Assembly: GCA_016081115.2 (NCBI GenBank)
Contig: CM071932.1
Span: forward strand, 53,828,659-53,892,658
Length of the DNA stretch: 64,000 nucleotides
Source of the DNA: Rehmannia glutinosa
Lineage: Eukaryota; Streptophyta; Magnoliopsida; Lamiales; Orobanchaceae
Reading direction: 5' to 3'
The first letter of the stretch is position 1; every line of letters begins with the position of its first letter. The notes beneath the pieces are model-generated. The model searched no databases. It had not been told where the DNA came from and saw nothing but the letters and a program-made list of their open reading frames with translations. This document shows positions 23,305 through 33,644 of this stretch, in pieces. The translations under genes were made by a program, and so were the position numbers.

Positions 23305-25675
23305 CGTATACAAAGTCTGATGTTTGTACAGTACCCGTCTCCTCCTGGGCTCGACCAGTCCCGTAGCTCATGTGTAAGATGGATCATCCGTCGCCAACTC
23401 TAAATCATCATGGCAGTGACTCGGCTTTGCAGCCTATTCACGCAGTATCTGACGAAGCAAATCAGGCAGCTGGGTATCTAAATACGAGTGAATCTCATCT
23501 CGTCTGAGGCCATCATAATTTGTCTCTGACGCTCTAGTGCACGATCAACCGTCCTATCTACGACTATGTCCATGAATTGTAGGAAAACTCGGGTAGAATG
23601 GCTCGCAATAGAGTCAGCTTGAAAAGCCGGTAGAGGCAGTGCATCATTTTGCGCAGAAGAACGAAGAGCCCCCGCTGTATATCTAGAAGGAGAGGACACG
23701 CCTGGAGATGGAGGTGGAGGTGGTGGGGTCTCGCGTCGAGACGGAGGTGGAAGGTATACGCGTCAAGGTGGAGGTGGAGGATGGGTACAGGTTCTCTGTC
23801 TCTAAGAAGGACGACTCGAACCTACAATATCTGCTCGATCATACTCAGCCTCAATATCATCGTCATCAAAGCGTGTAGGCTGGGTCTGGATCCTCTGCCT
23901 CTTCAGACGCCGAGACGTAAGTAGTCCTGATTTGGAAGTACGTCCTGGCTCCAAAACAAGCCTCCTAGCAACAGCAATAGGGTCAAGTGGAGTAACCCGA
24001 GCTACGAACGGATCCATATGGACATACTGTAATCCATGCGATATGTCCATATCAATCCCCTGCATATATGAGAGTCATAATTACTCCTCGGTGGGCTGAA
24101 TATGTGTGCATATCGTCTGTCTAAAAACAAGAAAACTTTACTTAATTACGAAAAAAATGGAATATATATAACAATTACACATGATTATTTTAGAAAATAA
24201 AATTTACCTGGGGGCTGTCAAATAAGGCCACCGCAGTGAAGCTCCCTAAACCGTCTGCCCCTAGGATAGCCCTCCAACCCAGAGGTCAGGGCAAGGGCCT
24301 GACCGAATGCAAGAATAGTCTCATATGCCCATAATTGTATCAAACAAAAAATAAATAACTAATCAATCCAATTATAATATGAAATGATCGTGTTAAAAGT
24401 GATACGTGTTTAAATTATATATACCTGTAGAGGGTACGAGTAGGCATAGATATGGAACTGGGGGTCTATCAAGATCATTAGGGGCTTGGACTCCAGTATC
24501 AATGTAATGAAGGAGACGCCCATACACGTAGAAACCCCTTGGGAATGCCCTAAACCCCGTGACATCCTCAACTAAGGTCCATAGCCATAATGGGATAGGG
24601 GTCCGCAGATCAAATCCCAATAGGTACATCGTGATAAACAGAACATACGCGATCTTCAAATCATCATCTGGTCGCGCTCTAAAATGACCTTCGATAAAAA
24701 GCGGCAATATCTTGACTGCTATCACGGACTCCCCGTTGAAATACCGATGATAAACTCTTCATGTCGGTGGGATATGCTAAGAAAAGCTTGCGTCAAGTGT
24801 TGATGGGCCAAAGCGTAGCCTCGTCATCATACAGAACTCCCGTTGGCCAAATCTGAGGTTCTATCCACCAACACAGAACCACAAGTTGCTCGTCTTAGAT
24901 GCCTTAGCCGTGATCTCTCTACCGAGCAATCACAACATCCCCTTGGTCGACGAATGTGCATCCGAGTCAAAGTCCAGAAATGCGCCAAATAGACTATCCC
25001 TAAACTGATCTAAAATCCCAGAAGTCGTCAACTCATTCCTGATATCCGCTATCAACCAACACTTGGAATAGGAATTCAACTTTCCACTCCAATTTTGTCA
25101 AAAACACAACAAGCGTTTCATGTTAACTATCTGAGAAATGAAAAAAAGTTGTTGTCTACAAGTAACTCGATATCGATACATAAAAAATGTGACTTGATAT
25201 CAAGTTGCATGTGACTTGATATCAAGTTACATGTAACTTGATACATGTAACTCAAAATATGACACGATATCCAGTTACATATTAAATATGTGACTGAATA
25301 TCCAGTCACATGTATCTCGCCATCTGCAAACTAACTCGATGGCGAGTTACATCGAACTCTATATCGAGTTAGATGTAACTCGCCATTGAGTTAGTTTGCG
25401 AGTGGCGAGTGGTGAGTTGCATTGCGAAACCTCTCATCCTCTTTATCTCCTTCATCTCCACCCACAAACCACCATTAACGAACATCAGGCTTTTCAAATC
25501 AACACAAAATCCATCTAAAATCTAAAATTTCTACAAAATCTACAACAAATCCTAACCTAAAACAACTATAGACTAACTAAATCAACAAAAAAATATGAAA
25601 TTAAGGAAAGGTGGATTCGAATCTTACCTGGTTAGAGGTCGAAACAGTCTCCATCATCTTCGTAGGGTTGCTCAT
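23305..25675 (-). pseudogene. DUF1985-type (Ulp1-associated) transposon gene remnant
   Basis: The domain resembles DUF1985, found N-terminal to Ulp1-like proteases in plant transposons. A short first exon (25675-25628, ATG at 25675, donor GTAAG) is followed by an intron holding a palindrome array. The main exon (about 25090-24425) contains SLFGAFLDFDSDAHSSTKG, LWFCVGG, LRFGQREFCMMTRLRFG, FNGESVIAVKI, and LKIAYVLFITMYLLGFDLRT with LVEDVTGFRAFPRG, where relatives usually read FPWG. The next exon (about 24345-24212) has WAYETILAFGQALAL. The last one (about 24125-23305) encodes a low-complexity Pro/Arg-rich tail including HMDPFVARVTPLDP. At least three stops or shifts break the DUF1985 part, and one lies near 23803. 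No protease core is visible. It ends beside the inverted LTR, whose insertion may have removed the rest. Confidence 0.6.
25160..25425. repeat. Array of short palindromes in an intron
   Basis: At least eight 14-20-bp inverted repeats stand about 22-35 bp apart. Examples are ACTTGATATCAAGT (twice), GTGACTGAATATCCAGTCAC, AACTCGATGGCGAGTT, AACTCTATATCGAGTT and AACTCGCCATTGAGTT. The centre is often GATATC and the arms change together. They lie in the first intron of the DUF1985-type remnant. Confidence 0.8.
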
Positions 25676-25689
25676 CGTCGTCACCGTCG

Positions 25690-26331
25690 CCGGATTTCAA
25701 AACTATTATTTTGAGTTATAACTTATGCCTTGACTCGAAAATGGCTTGTAGGTAACAAAAGGACAATTTTGGGTTTTCACGCCCCAAAATGGCTAAAAAC
25801 ATATATTTGAAAACGATGGTTAAAAAATATTTTTGATTGGCTAAAATGGCTAAAGAAACACTTAACTATAAATAATTTATCAAAATTGGGTCAAAACCCA
25901 ATTTCCATAAACCAATTTCAACACTTATGAACTTCATTGAGGTTGCTGCGTGACTGAGAGTTTGAAAAGGGGAAGAGAGAGACACACACACACAACCAAT
26001 GAATTTATTTTTTTTTCTTCTTTTGAGTTGGGTAGGTTATGGATCTGGATTTGGGTGTTGCCGTATTGGGCATCCGTTTCATGGATTTAGATAAACGAAT
26101 TTTAAAGTTGTAGATATTTTGATGGACTTTAGTAGACGAACTGTAGGTTGTAGCTGCCATTAGATTAAAAATAACTTGGCATAATCCTAACTATTGATTA
26201 GTAAGATGCCTATTATAAATGTTGGCGTGCGTTTTTGTCAACAAACAAAATACATAAGAAATTTCACACGTGGAATTATAAGTATGCGTAATACGCGTTT
26301 ATTTATGGCTAATTCTGCCTTTTTTACGTAA
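25690..26331. other. Flank of gypsy element, no gene recognised
   Basis: AT-rich sequence, possibly the upstream region of the DUF1985-type gene. A CA repeat lies near 25981-25995. I see no coding potential. Confidence 0.4.
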
Positions 26332-26850
26332 TGCCGAGCCGAATTATTGGGGTCGGTCTTTCTTATAATCTCGCGTTTACAGGTCTTTTTTCTGTGTTTT
26401 TTTCCCTTCTCTTTTTCTCTTAAAATGAGACCTTTTATACCCCTTGAGTAAGTGGGTTTACAATAGTCATCTTTGCACTAATTAGTCATTAATCAATAAA
26501 ATAATTGGAAAAGGACACATGTCCCCTTCTAATCGTGCATGTCAGGCAAGTCTTGCCACTTGTCGACTCCTCTTAATAACTTTCTGACATGTGGCAGTTT
26601 CTGATACCAATAAAGCGCTAAGCATGGACAAGTGATTATTTTTATGAATGTCATCGCGCATCGTTTCCCCAAATTTGGGCTCGGGGTCGAGGCTCGGCAG
26701 CCCATGTTGCGGTTGGGCTCGGTGCGGGCGAGCCTAATTCATGACGTGTCACCGAGCACCATTATTGACGTCACCGTGAGACCCCCACTCGGATATGCTT
26801 GGGGCTTATTGCGTGGATTAATTTCTTCGGCTTTCGCCTCGGTGTCATCA
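26332..26850 (-). repeat. 3' LTR of gypsy element
   Basis: Read on -, it begins TGATGACACC and ends CTCGGCA. Homology to the other LTR may extend about 15 bp further left (to 26316), so this outer edge is uncertain. Right of 26850 the reverse complement of AAGGCCCCCAAG gives a G-rich polypurine tract. Confidence 0.8.
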
Positions 26851-27195
26851 AAGGCCCCCAAGTTTAATTCCGAGAGAAGAATTTCTCAAGTCGGAGTTAA
26901 ACTTCAATGCTAATGGTAAACATTTAATGGGGAAACAGAATTTTCACAGGTTTGTTCATTCTGGACATCTGTCGCGTAGTGATTAATGCCTGTAGCGGCG
27001 CATTAATTGTGGTGCCATAATAACAGACACGTGGCCTCTTGCGGCTGGACCAATCTTTGCGCAGGAATCGAAAAGGCACGTCAGTTCTGTCAGCGGGCGT
27101 GGGGACGCGACGTTTTCTGACATTTTCGGCGGCTTTTGAGGTTGAAAAGGCACATCTTTTTGAATAAACGTTTCGTTTATCGAGGGAACTCCATC

Positions 27196-27203
27196 TATAA
27201 ATA
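27196..27203 (+). promoter_or_regulatory. TATA box of the antisense ORF, with upstream G-box
   Basis: TATAAATA on + lies 150 bp before the ATG at 27353. A CACGTG G-box is at 27028-27033. The leader between them is pyrimidine-rich (CCTCTTTTCCCCTCC). The arrangement fits a promoter that drives transcription opposite to the retroelement. Confidence 0.5.
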
Positions 27204-27352
27204 CCTCTTTTCCCCTCCATTATTCACTTTCGCATCCATTATCCTTTGAGCTAGACTGATTGAAAACCGAGCAGAAATTTCGGGTCGGCTTCCAAAGTTC
27301 ATAGACTTCAAACTTAGGTATTTTTTCGAAATATTCTCCTTTTACCTATAAA

Positions 27353-28467
27353 ATGTCTTCTTTTGAGGATAGTAGGAGTCATAGTTATAGCATAGAGGTT
27401 GAAATCGAAGATCCCCCCTCTGAACCTTCTGTTTATTTCTCACCAGCATAGCCATCTCCGCCTTCTAGTCCGAGCATCATTCAGATATCTTCTCCAGATT
27501 CTTCTCGCGGTGGAGCGTCTTTAGAGCGGACGCATACTATTTTTGATCCGATGCCAGTGACCGTTTTTAGAGAAGGAACGGTATATCAGCCCGGACTGGC
27601 ACGAGAGAGTTCCGACGAAGGATCCCCGAGTGCTGATCTTAGGCAGTATCAGCAGGAAGAAGAGAACATGGACCCATCGGAGCCGGAGCATGATAACGTG
27701 GAGCGGGTAGACGAACCCTTCGGAGATTCGAGGCTGGAGAGGCCTCAAGTGCCCATGGGCCATCGTAATGGTGACGGCCGGCAAGGAGGAGGGCCTCGCC
27801 TTCGTGTCGAGCCTTGGTGGACATCGTGTGATATAAACGATATCCCTAGCATGCTGATGATCCGGGAGGTGGAAGAGTTCCGGCGGAGGTATCGTATTCC
27901 AAGTGGCATCAATTTTTGGGTACCGGATGGCACAGAGGGTTCCTCAAGACCCACCCACCGGTAGGTTGCTTGGCCATATTTGTCACCAGCCTCCAATATG
28001 GGTTGCGATTTCCACTGCCGGCTTTCCTTACACGGTGGTTTTGCAAGTGGGGTATGCATCCGACCCAGGTGCACCCTATTTCTTGGGGTAGGATCATCGG
28101 CCTCCTGGTGATGTTCCACCTAGAAAAATATCCTCGCCCCAAATTCAAAGAGATGAGCGAGCTCTTTATCTGGCGAGCGACTCCTTTATCTCGGGGTCAG
28201 CCGTCCGGGTGGTATTACGTACAGACCCGACTGGGGTATCCGGACGGCCTAGTGGAAGGTCTCCCTTCATCTTTGAAGGAGTGGAAAGATAAGTGGCTTT
28301 GGGTGAGCGACGAGTGGCAAGCTCGCGTGGAGGATGGAGCAAGGGAAATTGTTCTTCACCCTCCATCAAATTTTGTTTTGTGCTCGGTGCGTAACCAAGT
28401 CTTCTTTTTGTGCTCGGTGCGTAACCAAGTCTTTGTTTTGTGCTCGGTGCGTAACCAAGTCTTTTGT
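27353..28467 (+). pseudogene. Antisense extra ORF of Tat gypsy (plant 'gypsy-type transposon' protein)
   Basis: The function is unknown. Such antisense ORFs recur in Tat-lineage elements, and the central block resembles Pfam PF04195 (Transposase_28, putative gypsy type transposon). The start is ATG 27353 in a good context. The N-terminus is Ser/Pro/Glu-rich and disordered-looking. The domain runs from INFWVPDGTEG across GCLAIFVTSLQYGLRFPLPA, SWGRIIGLLVMFHLE and GWYYVQTRLGYPDGLVEGLP to SLKEWKDKWLWVSDEW. Damage: an in-frame TAG near 27450 and a frameshift near 27940. The C-terminal end runs into the 30-bp tandem repeat, which adds ten-residue repeats (VLCSVRNQVF type) before a stop. It sits convergent to pol. 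Confidence 0.7.
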
Positions 28468-28650
28468 TTTGTGCTTGGTGCGTAACCAAGTCTTCTTTTT
28501 GTGCTGGGTGCGTAACCAAGTCTTTGTTTTGTGCTCGGTGCGTAACCAAGTCTTTGTTTTGTGCTTGGTGCGTAACCAAGTCTTTGTTTTGTGCTCGGTG
28601 CGTAACCAAGTCTTTATTTTGTGCTTGGTGCGTAACCAAGTCTTTGTTTT
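28381..28650. repeat. 9 x 30-bp tandem repeat in gypsy 3' region
   Basis: Nine units (starts near 28381, 28411, 28441, 28472, 28502, 28532, 28562, 28592 and 28622), one of them 31 bp. Each carries TGCTYGGTGCGTAACCAAG. The core is a small hairpin, CTYGGT-GCGTA-ACCAAG. A diverged single hairpin, CCTCGGC-ACGTA-GCCGAGG, follows at about 28757-28775. Repeats in the 3' untranslated zone are known for Tat elements and are one described source of satellite DNA. Because 30 is a multiple of 3, the array is open as ten-residue repeats in several frames on both strands. Confidence 0.92.
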
Positions 28651-28912
28651 TAAGGATAGATCCGCGTTGTGGGCGAGTTGCCCTTTTTTCAGCGCGCAAA
28701 GGACATACCCGAGATGACTTGTCGGCATTCAGCTTCAGCTGAGGCGATTTTTACTGTCCTCGGCACGTAGCCGAGGTGATTAAAAATTTCGTCCCCCTTC
28801 AGAGAGCTCACAGAATATCAGATGAAAGGATAATTCCCTGGAATCCTATCTGGATCGTAAACCGAGATCTTTATTGATAGTACCTTTTCAGGTATGCTAC
28901 ATTCCATGGATG

Positions 28913-30353
28913 TGTTAGATAAATGTTTTTATCAAGATTTTGATGATTATGTTTAAATGAGTTTTTATACCAAAACAATGTTTTTATATGTTGTCCAAAT
29001 ACTCCTAAATGATTTAAAATGTTTTTACTAATTTTTGGAGTATTTCTTAGAGTTTTTAATTTAATTAAAATTGGACAACACTTTTGATGATTTTGTTTAT
29101 ATTGGTTTTTACACCAAAACAATGTTTGTAAATGTTGTCCAAATACTCCCAATTGATTTAAAATGTTTTTACTAATTTTTTGGAGTATTTCTTGAAGTTT
29201 ATTTTTGATAAAAATCGGACAACATTTCAAATTGGAGGTCGACCGGTCGCCCAAAGCATCGACCGGTACCTAAATGAAACAGAACGAAACAGAAACAAGT
29301 TTTGTGAAAAAAATGAGGAGGGGGACCAGTCAAGGGAGAGGTCGACCGGTCGCACCCTAGGGCGACCGGTCGCACCCCACACGACGGCCGACGACCCCGA
29401 CCCGCACCTGGATTGCACTATTTTTTCAAAACGTTCGAAATCTTAAACAGGGCAACCGATCGCCCTATGGTATTTTTGACAGCAAAAATTACAACTGTTG
29501 CAATCCTTATCAGCAAGATTTACTTTTCATTTTTGTACATTATTTCTACATCTTGTGATCCTCTTTTTGTAGACAAAAGTGAAGAGGAAGGAGCCTATGT
29601 TGGGAGCCTATGTTGGTGAAGACTTCCCTTTAAATAGAGGATGAATTGAAGACACAAGATATAACACATACAAGCAAAATACACAACAAGAAATCTGAAA
29701 ATTTCCAAGCTTTCATATTCAACACTCTTGTTGTATTTATAGCCTAAGTATTTCACTTTCTCATCTTGAGGTCTAGGCTTTATTTCTTGATTACACTTTG
29801 CACTCAAATTGTAATATTCATTATTGAGTTGTAATATTGATCTTTGGTTATCATTCAAACACAAGATATCCTTGTGAGTGTTCTTGTGGTAAGAACACAC
29901 TTGGATGATCTAGGTGATAGGTGCAAGAAGATTGTGGTGATCTTCTTATTGAGGTGTTGAAGAATTTGGTATTCTTCAAGATTGAAGATTGTGGTGATCT
30001 TCAAAGGTGCCGTTGAAGGAAGATTGTGGTAATCTTCAAAGGGAGATTGTGGTGATCTTCAAAGGTGGTGTTGAAGAAGAGTGTGGTGCTCTTCAAGGTG
30101 TTGTAAGTTGAATTTGTATTAATTGTGGTAATTAATAAAATTCTTTTTCTTTTTGAAATCCATCCCGGATATAATAGGGTGGTAGAGGATTAGACCCTAG
30201 GTGGGTTGAACCTCTTTAAATCGACGCGTGTTGTTTACTTCCCGCACCTTTATTATTGTCTTGACGTATTTGTTTCAAAAAGAGGGCATAATCGAAAAGA
30301 TGGAGATAATCTATTCACCCCCCTCTAGATTATCGTAGCCGATTGGACTTACA
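28913..30353 (+). repeat. 5' LTR, family B
   Basis: The LTR starts TGTTAGATAAATG and ends GATTGGACTTACA. It contains CGACCGGTCG palindromes at 29240, 29343 and 29363. The TATA position reads CTTTAAATAG (about 29630), changed from CTATAAATAG in the other copy. The hairpin array is at 29878-30137, with AATAAA at 30134. It is nearly the same as 34862-36289, with scattered small differences. Confidence 0.93.
29878..30137 (+). repeat. Eight-hairpin array with constant GTGGT loop
   Basis: Eight inverted repeats occur in series, each with loop GTGGT (TTGGT in the third): 29878-29898 (stem GTGTTCTT), 29925-29947 (AAGAAGATT), 29957-29979 (TTGAAGAAT), 29982-30004 (TTGAAGATT), 30019-30037 (GAAGATT), 30042-30060 (GGAGATT), 30076-30094 (GAAGAGT) and 30117-30137 (TATTAATT). 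Stems are 7-9 bp and complete, allowing G-U pairs. The array lies downstream of the TATA box and upstream of the primer site, so it should be transcribed. Confidence 0.9.
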
Positions 30354-30368
30354 AGTGGTATCAGAGCC
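30354..30368 (+). other. Primer-binding site, family B
   Basis: AGTGGTATCAGAGCC follows the LTR. It contains the standard copia initiator-tRNA site TGGTATCAGAGC. Confidence 0.9.
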
Positions 30369-31796
30369 AAACTCTTTGGCAAGCTCGTTCCACATCGCGA
30401 GTAAAGAGGAACGATCATCGGCTACGAACGAAGTCTACCTTACCGGCGCCTCCACCACCAAGCCACCACTATTCGATTCCAAAAATTTTACATTTTGGAA
30501 AGAAAGAATGGAATGCTATCTACAAGGTTGCGGGTTCGATATTTGGAACACGGTCGTAAATGAAGAATCCATTCCAATGATGAACACACCACACAAAGGT
30601 CTCAAAGAGCTCAATGATGAAGAGAAGAAAATTATCTCTTTAAATGGTAAAGCTCTTAATATTATTTATTGTTCACTTACCATTTTGGAATATGATCATC
30701 TTGTAGAATTAAATCGGCTCATGAAGTATGGAGAAAATTAGAAGAAGTATATGCAAATGAAAGGAGCCACTCAAAAGCATCTACTTCTCAAATGGATACA
30801 AACCCAACATGGGATGAGCTTCCTACAACTTCCGACGTCGATGAAAACGAACGATGTCTTATGGGCTTCGAAGAAGAAAACGAGGTAAGTTCTAAACCCT
30901 CCACTTCTTATGATAATGAATTACTAAATGATTATAGTGATTTGCAAAATGATTTTGATGAACTTCAAAATGAATTCCAAAGCTTACTTGTTAAATACAA
31001 AAATTTGAAAAAGGAATTCAATATTTTGAAAATTGATATGGATAATTTATTTTCCTCTTATGAATCACTTTCATGTGATCACACCACCACACTTGACAAG
31101 GTTAGAAACCTTGAAAAAGAAAATAGTACTCTTGTTGAGGATATTAATTGCATGAAAAATGATTTATCAAAATCCAACTTGAGTACCGATAAAATGACCG
31201 ATATTATTGATGTTCATAGTTGTGATAAATTGAAACAAAGACTTGATCATAAGCCTAATGTTGTTAATCATATGAAAAGGAATCAAGTCTATAAGCATGT
31301 TGGTCATTATGCTCCTAGAATTATTACTTGCTTTTATTGCGGTAAAAAGGGTCATACGGTTAATACTTGCCGGGCTAGGAATAGCTCTAATTTCTATTGG
31401 AGACCTAAAAATCTCAAAGCTAATCCCCAAGGACCCAAACACTTGAGGGTACCACAAAATAATGTCATATTAGGTACCCGGCGTAATAATAAAGGAAAAT
31501 TCATACCGCTAAGATATCAAATGCCCGTGTCATTTGATCAAAGGAGAATACACCATCACGATAAATTTCCAAGAAGAGGATATAATCAAAAATGGGAAGT
31601 ACACAATCCTTGGAAATGGCAAAGGCATCATCAACAAGATGATTCTCAAAGAGGAAGACACCATCAAAAATGGGAAGGACAAAACTCGAGAAATGGGCAA
31701 AATTGGAGAAGACATCATCAACAAAATGATTTCTCAAGAGGAAGATACTATCTACAAAGGGAGAGACATAACCCGTGGAAATGGCGAAATTGGTAA
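30355..31796 (+). pseudogene. Family B Gag, internally deleted
   Basis: The N-terminal capsid part (30343-30741) has KPPLFDSKNFTFWKERMECY. No clear start ATG is visible before 30508. The frame shifts near 30730, and the middle of Gag is missing: the sequence jumps from the LEEVYANE block to a segment starting near 30792. That part has an acidic N-end, a coiled coil (about 30940-31160), and a CCHC knuckle CFYCGKKGHTVNTC near 31330. Its tail is rich in His, Gln, Arg and Trp, made of degenerate repeats around RHHQQ and NPWKW. It ends at 31796. Gag would package element RNA, but this version lacks its core. Confidence 0.75.
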
Positions 31797-31799
31797 ACC

Positions 31800-32740
31800 G
31801 TATCTCTCCATTTAAATATGCATTTTATTTTGTTATTATGCATGTTTTTATTTGTGTCTTAATTGCAAATGAGTTTTCAAATATATTTTTAAAATTAAGG
31901 TCTTCAATATATATTTGTGCTTTTAAAATATTTTTGAAAAAGAAGACCTTATATGATGTCTTTAAAACTCTTGTGCATTTTTGTAGACTAAAGTGTGTTA
32001 TCATTTCTTATGGATTTTTATGGCATGAGCTTACTTGCGATATCTCTTAGCCTACACTTTTATCATTATGATTTGTGCTAGATTTGTTTTAAGAATTGCG
32101 TAGGATTTACATTTTTTCACAAATGGCCATTTACGTCATTATTTGTCAAGAAAGGCATTAATTATCGAGGTACATTTACTTGTGTTATTCTTACACTTAT
32201 AGACTCAATATATGTATTGCCATGTGCCTATGTGCTTGTTTTTCATAGTATTTCATACAAATGCCATTAAGAGGATTTTTAGATTTTTTGAAAGGCACTA
32301 TTCGATAATTGATTGCACATATTTGCTTTGTCAACTCTTGTTCAAATACTTCTTTTAAATGAGGTCTCAACTATATGCTATCGGATTTTCAAATTTCAAA
32401 AGAGACCTTTTATAGCTTTCTTAAGCTTATTTGAACTTGCATGATTTAGTAAACTCTTGATGATCTTCTAAATGCATAGTATGTGTTTCTTGCTTCATGG
32501 TCTATATATACAGTGTCTATTTCTACTATGCTCTTATGCAAGATATTTTGTGATTGATGATTGAGGCATGTTTTTTTAAACTTGGGCTATTTTCTCTTGC
32601 TTATATAAGTGATGCCGTTAATGAGTTTGTTAAGTTGTGTAGATGAGAAATGAAGTACTCCAAATATTAGTTACCTCAAAATATTTGGATGTAAATGTTC
32701 TATTATGAACACCTTAGATCAATTGGATGCCCTATGGTGA
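31800..32740. other. Family B internal AT-rich stretch, no gene recognised
   Basis: I see no protease or integrase motif here. This is where they should lie, so it marks deletion or extreme decay. Confidence 0.5.
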
Positions 32741-32744
32741 TAGT

Positions 32745-33640
32745 GATGAAGAAGACAAAAAGGGTATTTCGGAACAAACTCGATGACCAAGGCAACATTG
32801 GTCGAACTAAGGCGAGGTTAGTAGCTCGAAGGTATTTTCAAGAAGAAGGTAATTGATTTTGATGTAACATTTGCACTCATAGCACATTTAGTAGCTATTT
32901 GCATTTTACTTGCCCATTCTTGTTTTAAGAAAATTTCAAGCTTTACTAAAATGGATGTTAAATCCAATTTTTCTCAATGGTTTTATTCAAGAAGAAGTCT
33001 ATATAAAACAACCTCCGGGGATTAAAAATTTTCTAGGCCAAATGATTGTTTTTAAGGCCTTGTATGGTTTAAAACAAGTACCCCGTGTATGGTATGATAG
33101 ACTTAGCTATTTTTGCTAATTGATTTTACAAAAGGTAAAATTGATACTACTCTCTTTGTTTGTGAAAAAGGGCAAGATTGTTTAAACTTGTGCATATTTA
33201 TGAGAATATTTTTGGTGCTACTAATGAATATTTGTGCAAGATATTTTTCTAAGTTGATACTAGGTGAACTCGAGATGAGCATGATGGGGGAGCTCAATTT
33301 ATTGCTTGGACTTCAAATTATTCAATGCCAAAAAGATGGTTATATTTCAAAAGAACTCTTGAAGGAGTTAGGCATTGAAGAAAGAAGAACTATCTCAACC
33401 TCTATGGCTAAAGATTGACAAAGGTTGAGAAAGGCATGTCGGTCGACAAACAAATTCGAGGTATGTTTTCTTGTATTATTCCTATAGACTCGACATTCCA
33501 TATGCCTTATGTCTATATGCTCGACTTCAAAAACTATCCCAACGAATCTCATTAAAGTGCCATTAAAAGAAATTTTCAAATATTTGAAAGGCACTTCTGC
33601 TTATGACTTGTTGTATCCAAAGCTTTAAAACGTTCTTATT
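32745..33640 (+). pseudogene. Family B reverse transcriptase / RNase H remnant
   Basis: Pieces of copia RT in changing frames: KARLVAR (about 32812), EEVYIKQPPG and ALYGLKQVPRVWYDRLS (32990-33110), FTKGKIDTTLFVCEKGQ (about 33120), and MSMMGELNLLLGLQI (about 33275). The catalytic YVDD is lost: a small deletion removes it near 33200. The following IRGM...YP segment (to about 33640) is the linker towards RNase H, whose catalytic part is absent. Confidence 0.75.
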
Positions 33641-33644
33641 TTTT

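Noticed and set aside
28381..28650. CRISPR-like array
   Set aside because: Direct repeats with almost no spacer and the position inside a gypsy element show it is a tandem repeat.
28166..28728. Long open frames on the - strand through 28166-28728
   Set aside because: They are open only because a 30-bp repeat (a multiple of three) lacks stops in several frames; no domain is present outside the repeat.
29878..30137. The hairpin series as a simple tandem repeat
   Set aside because: Units are not copies of one sequence: stems such as GTGTTCTT and TATTAATT share only the loop with the GAAGATT units, and spacing is irregular.
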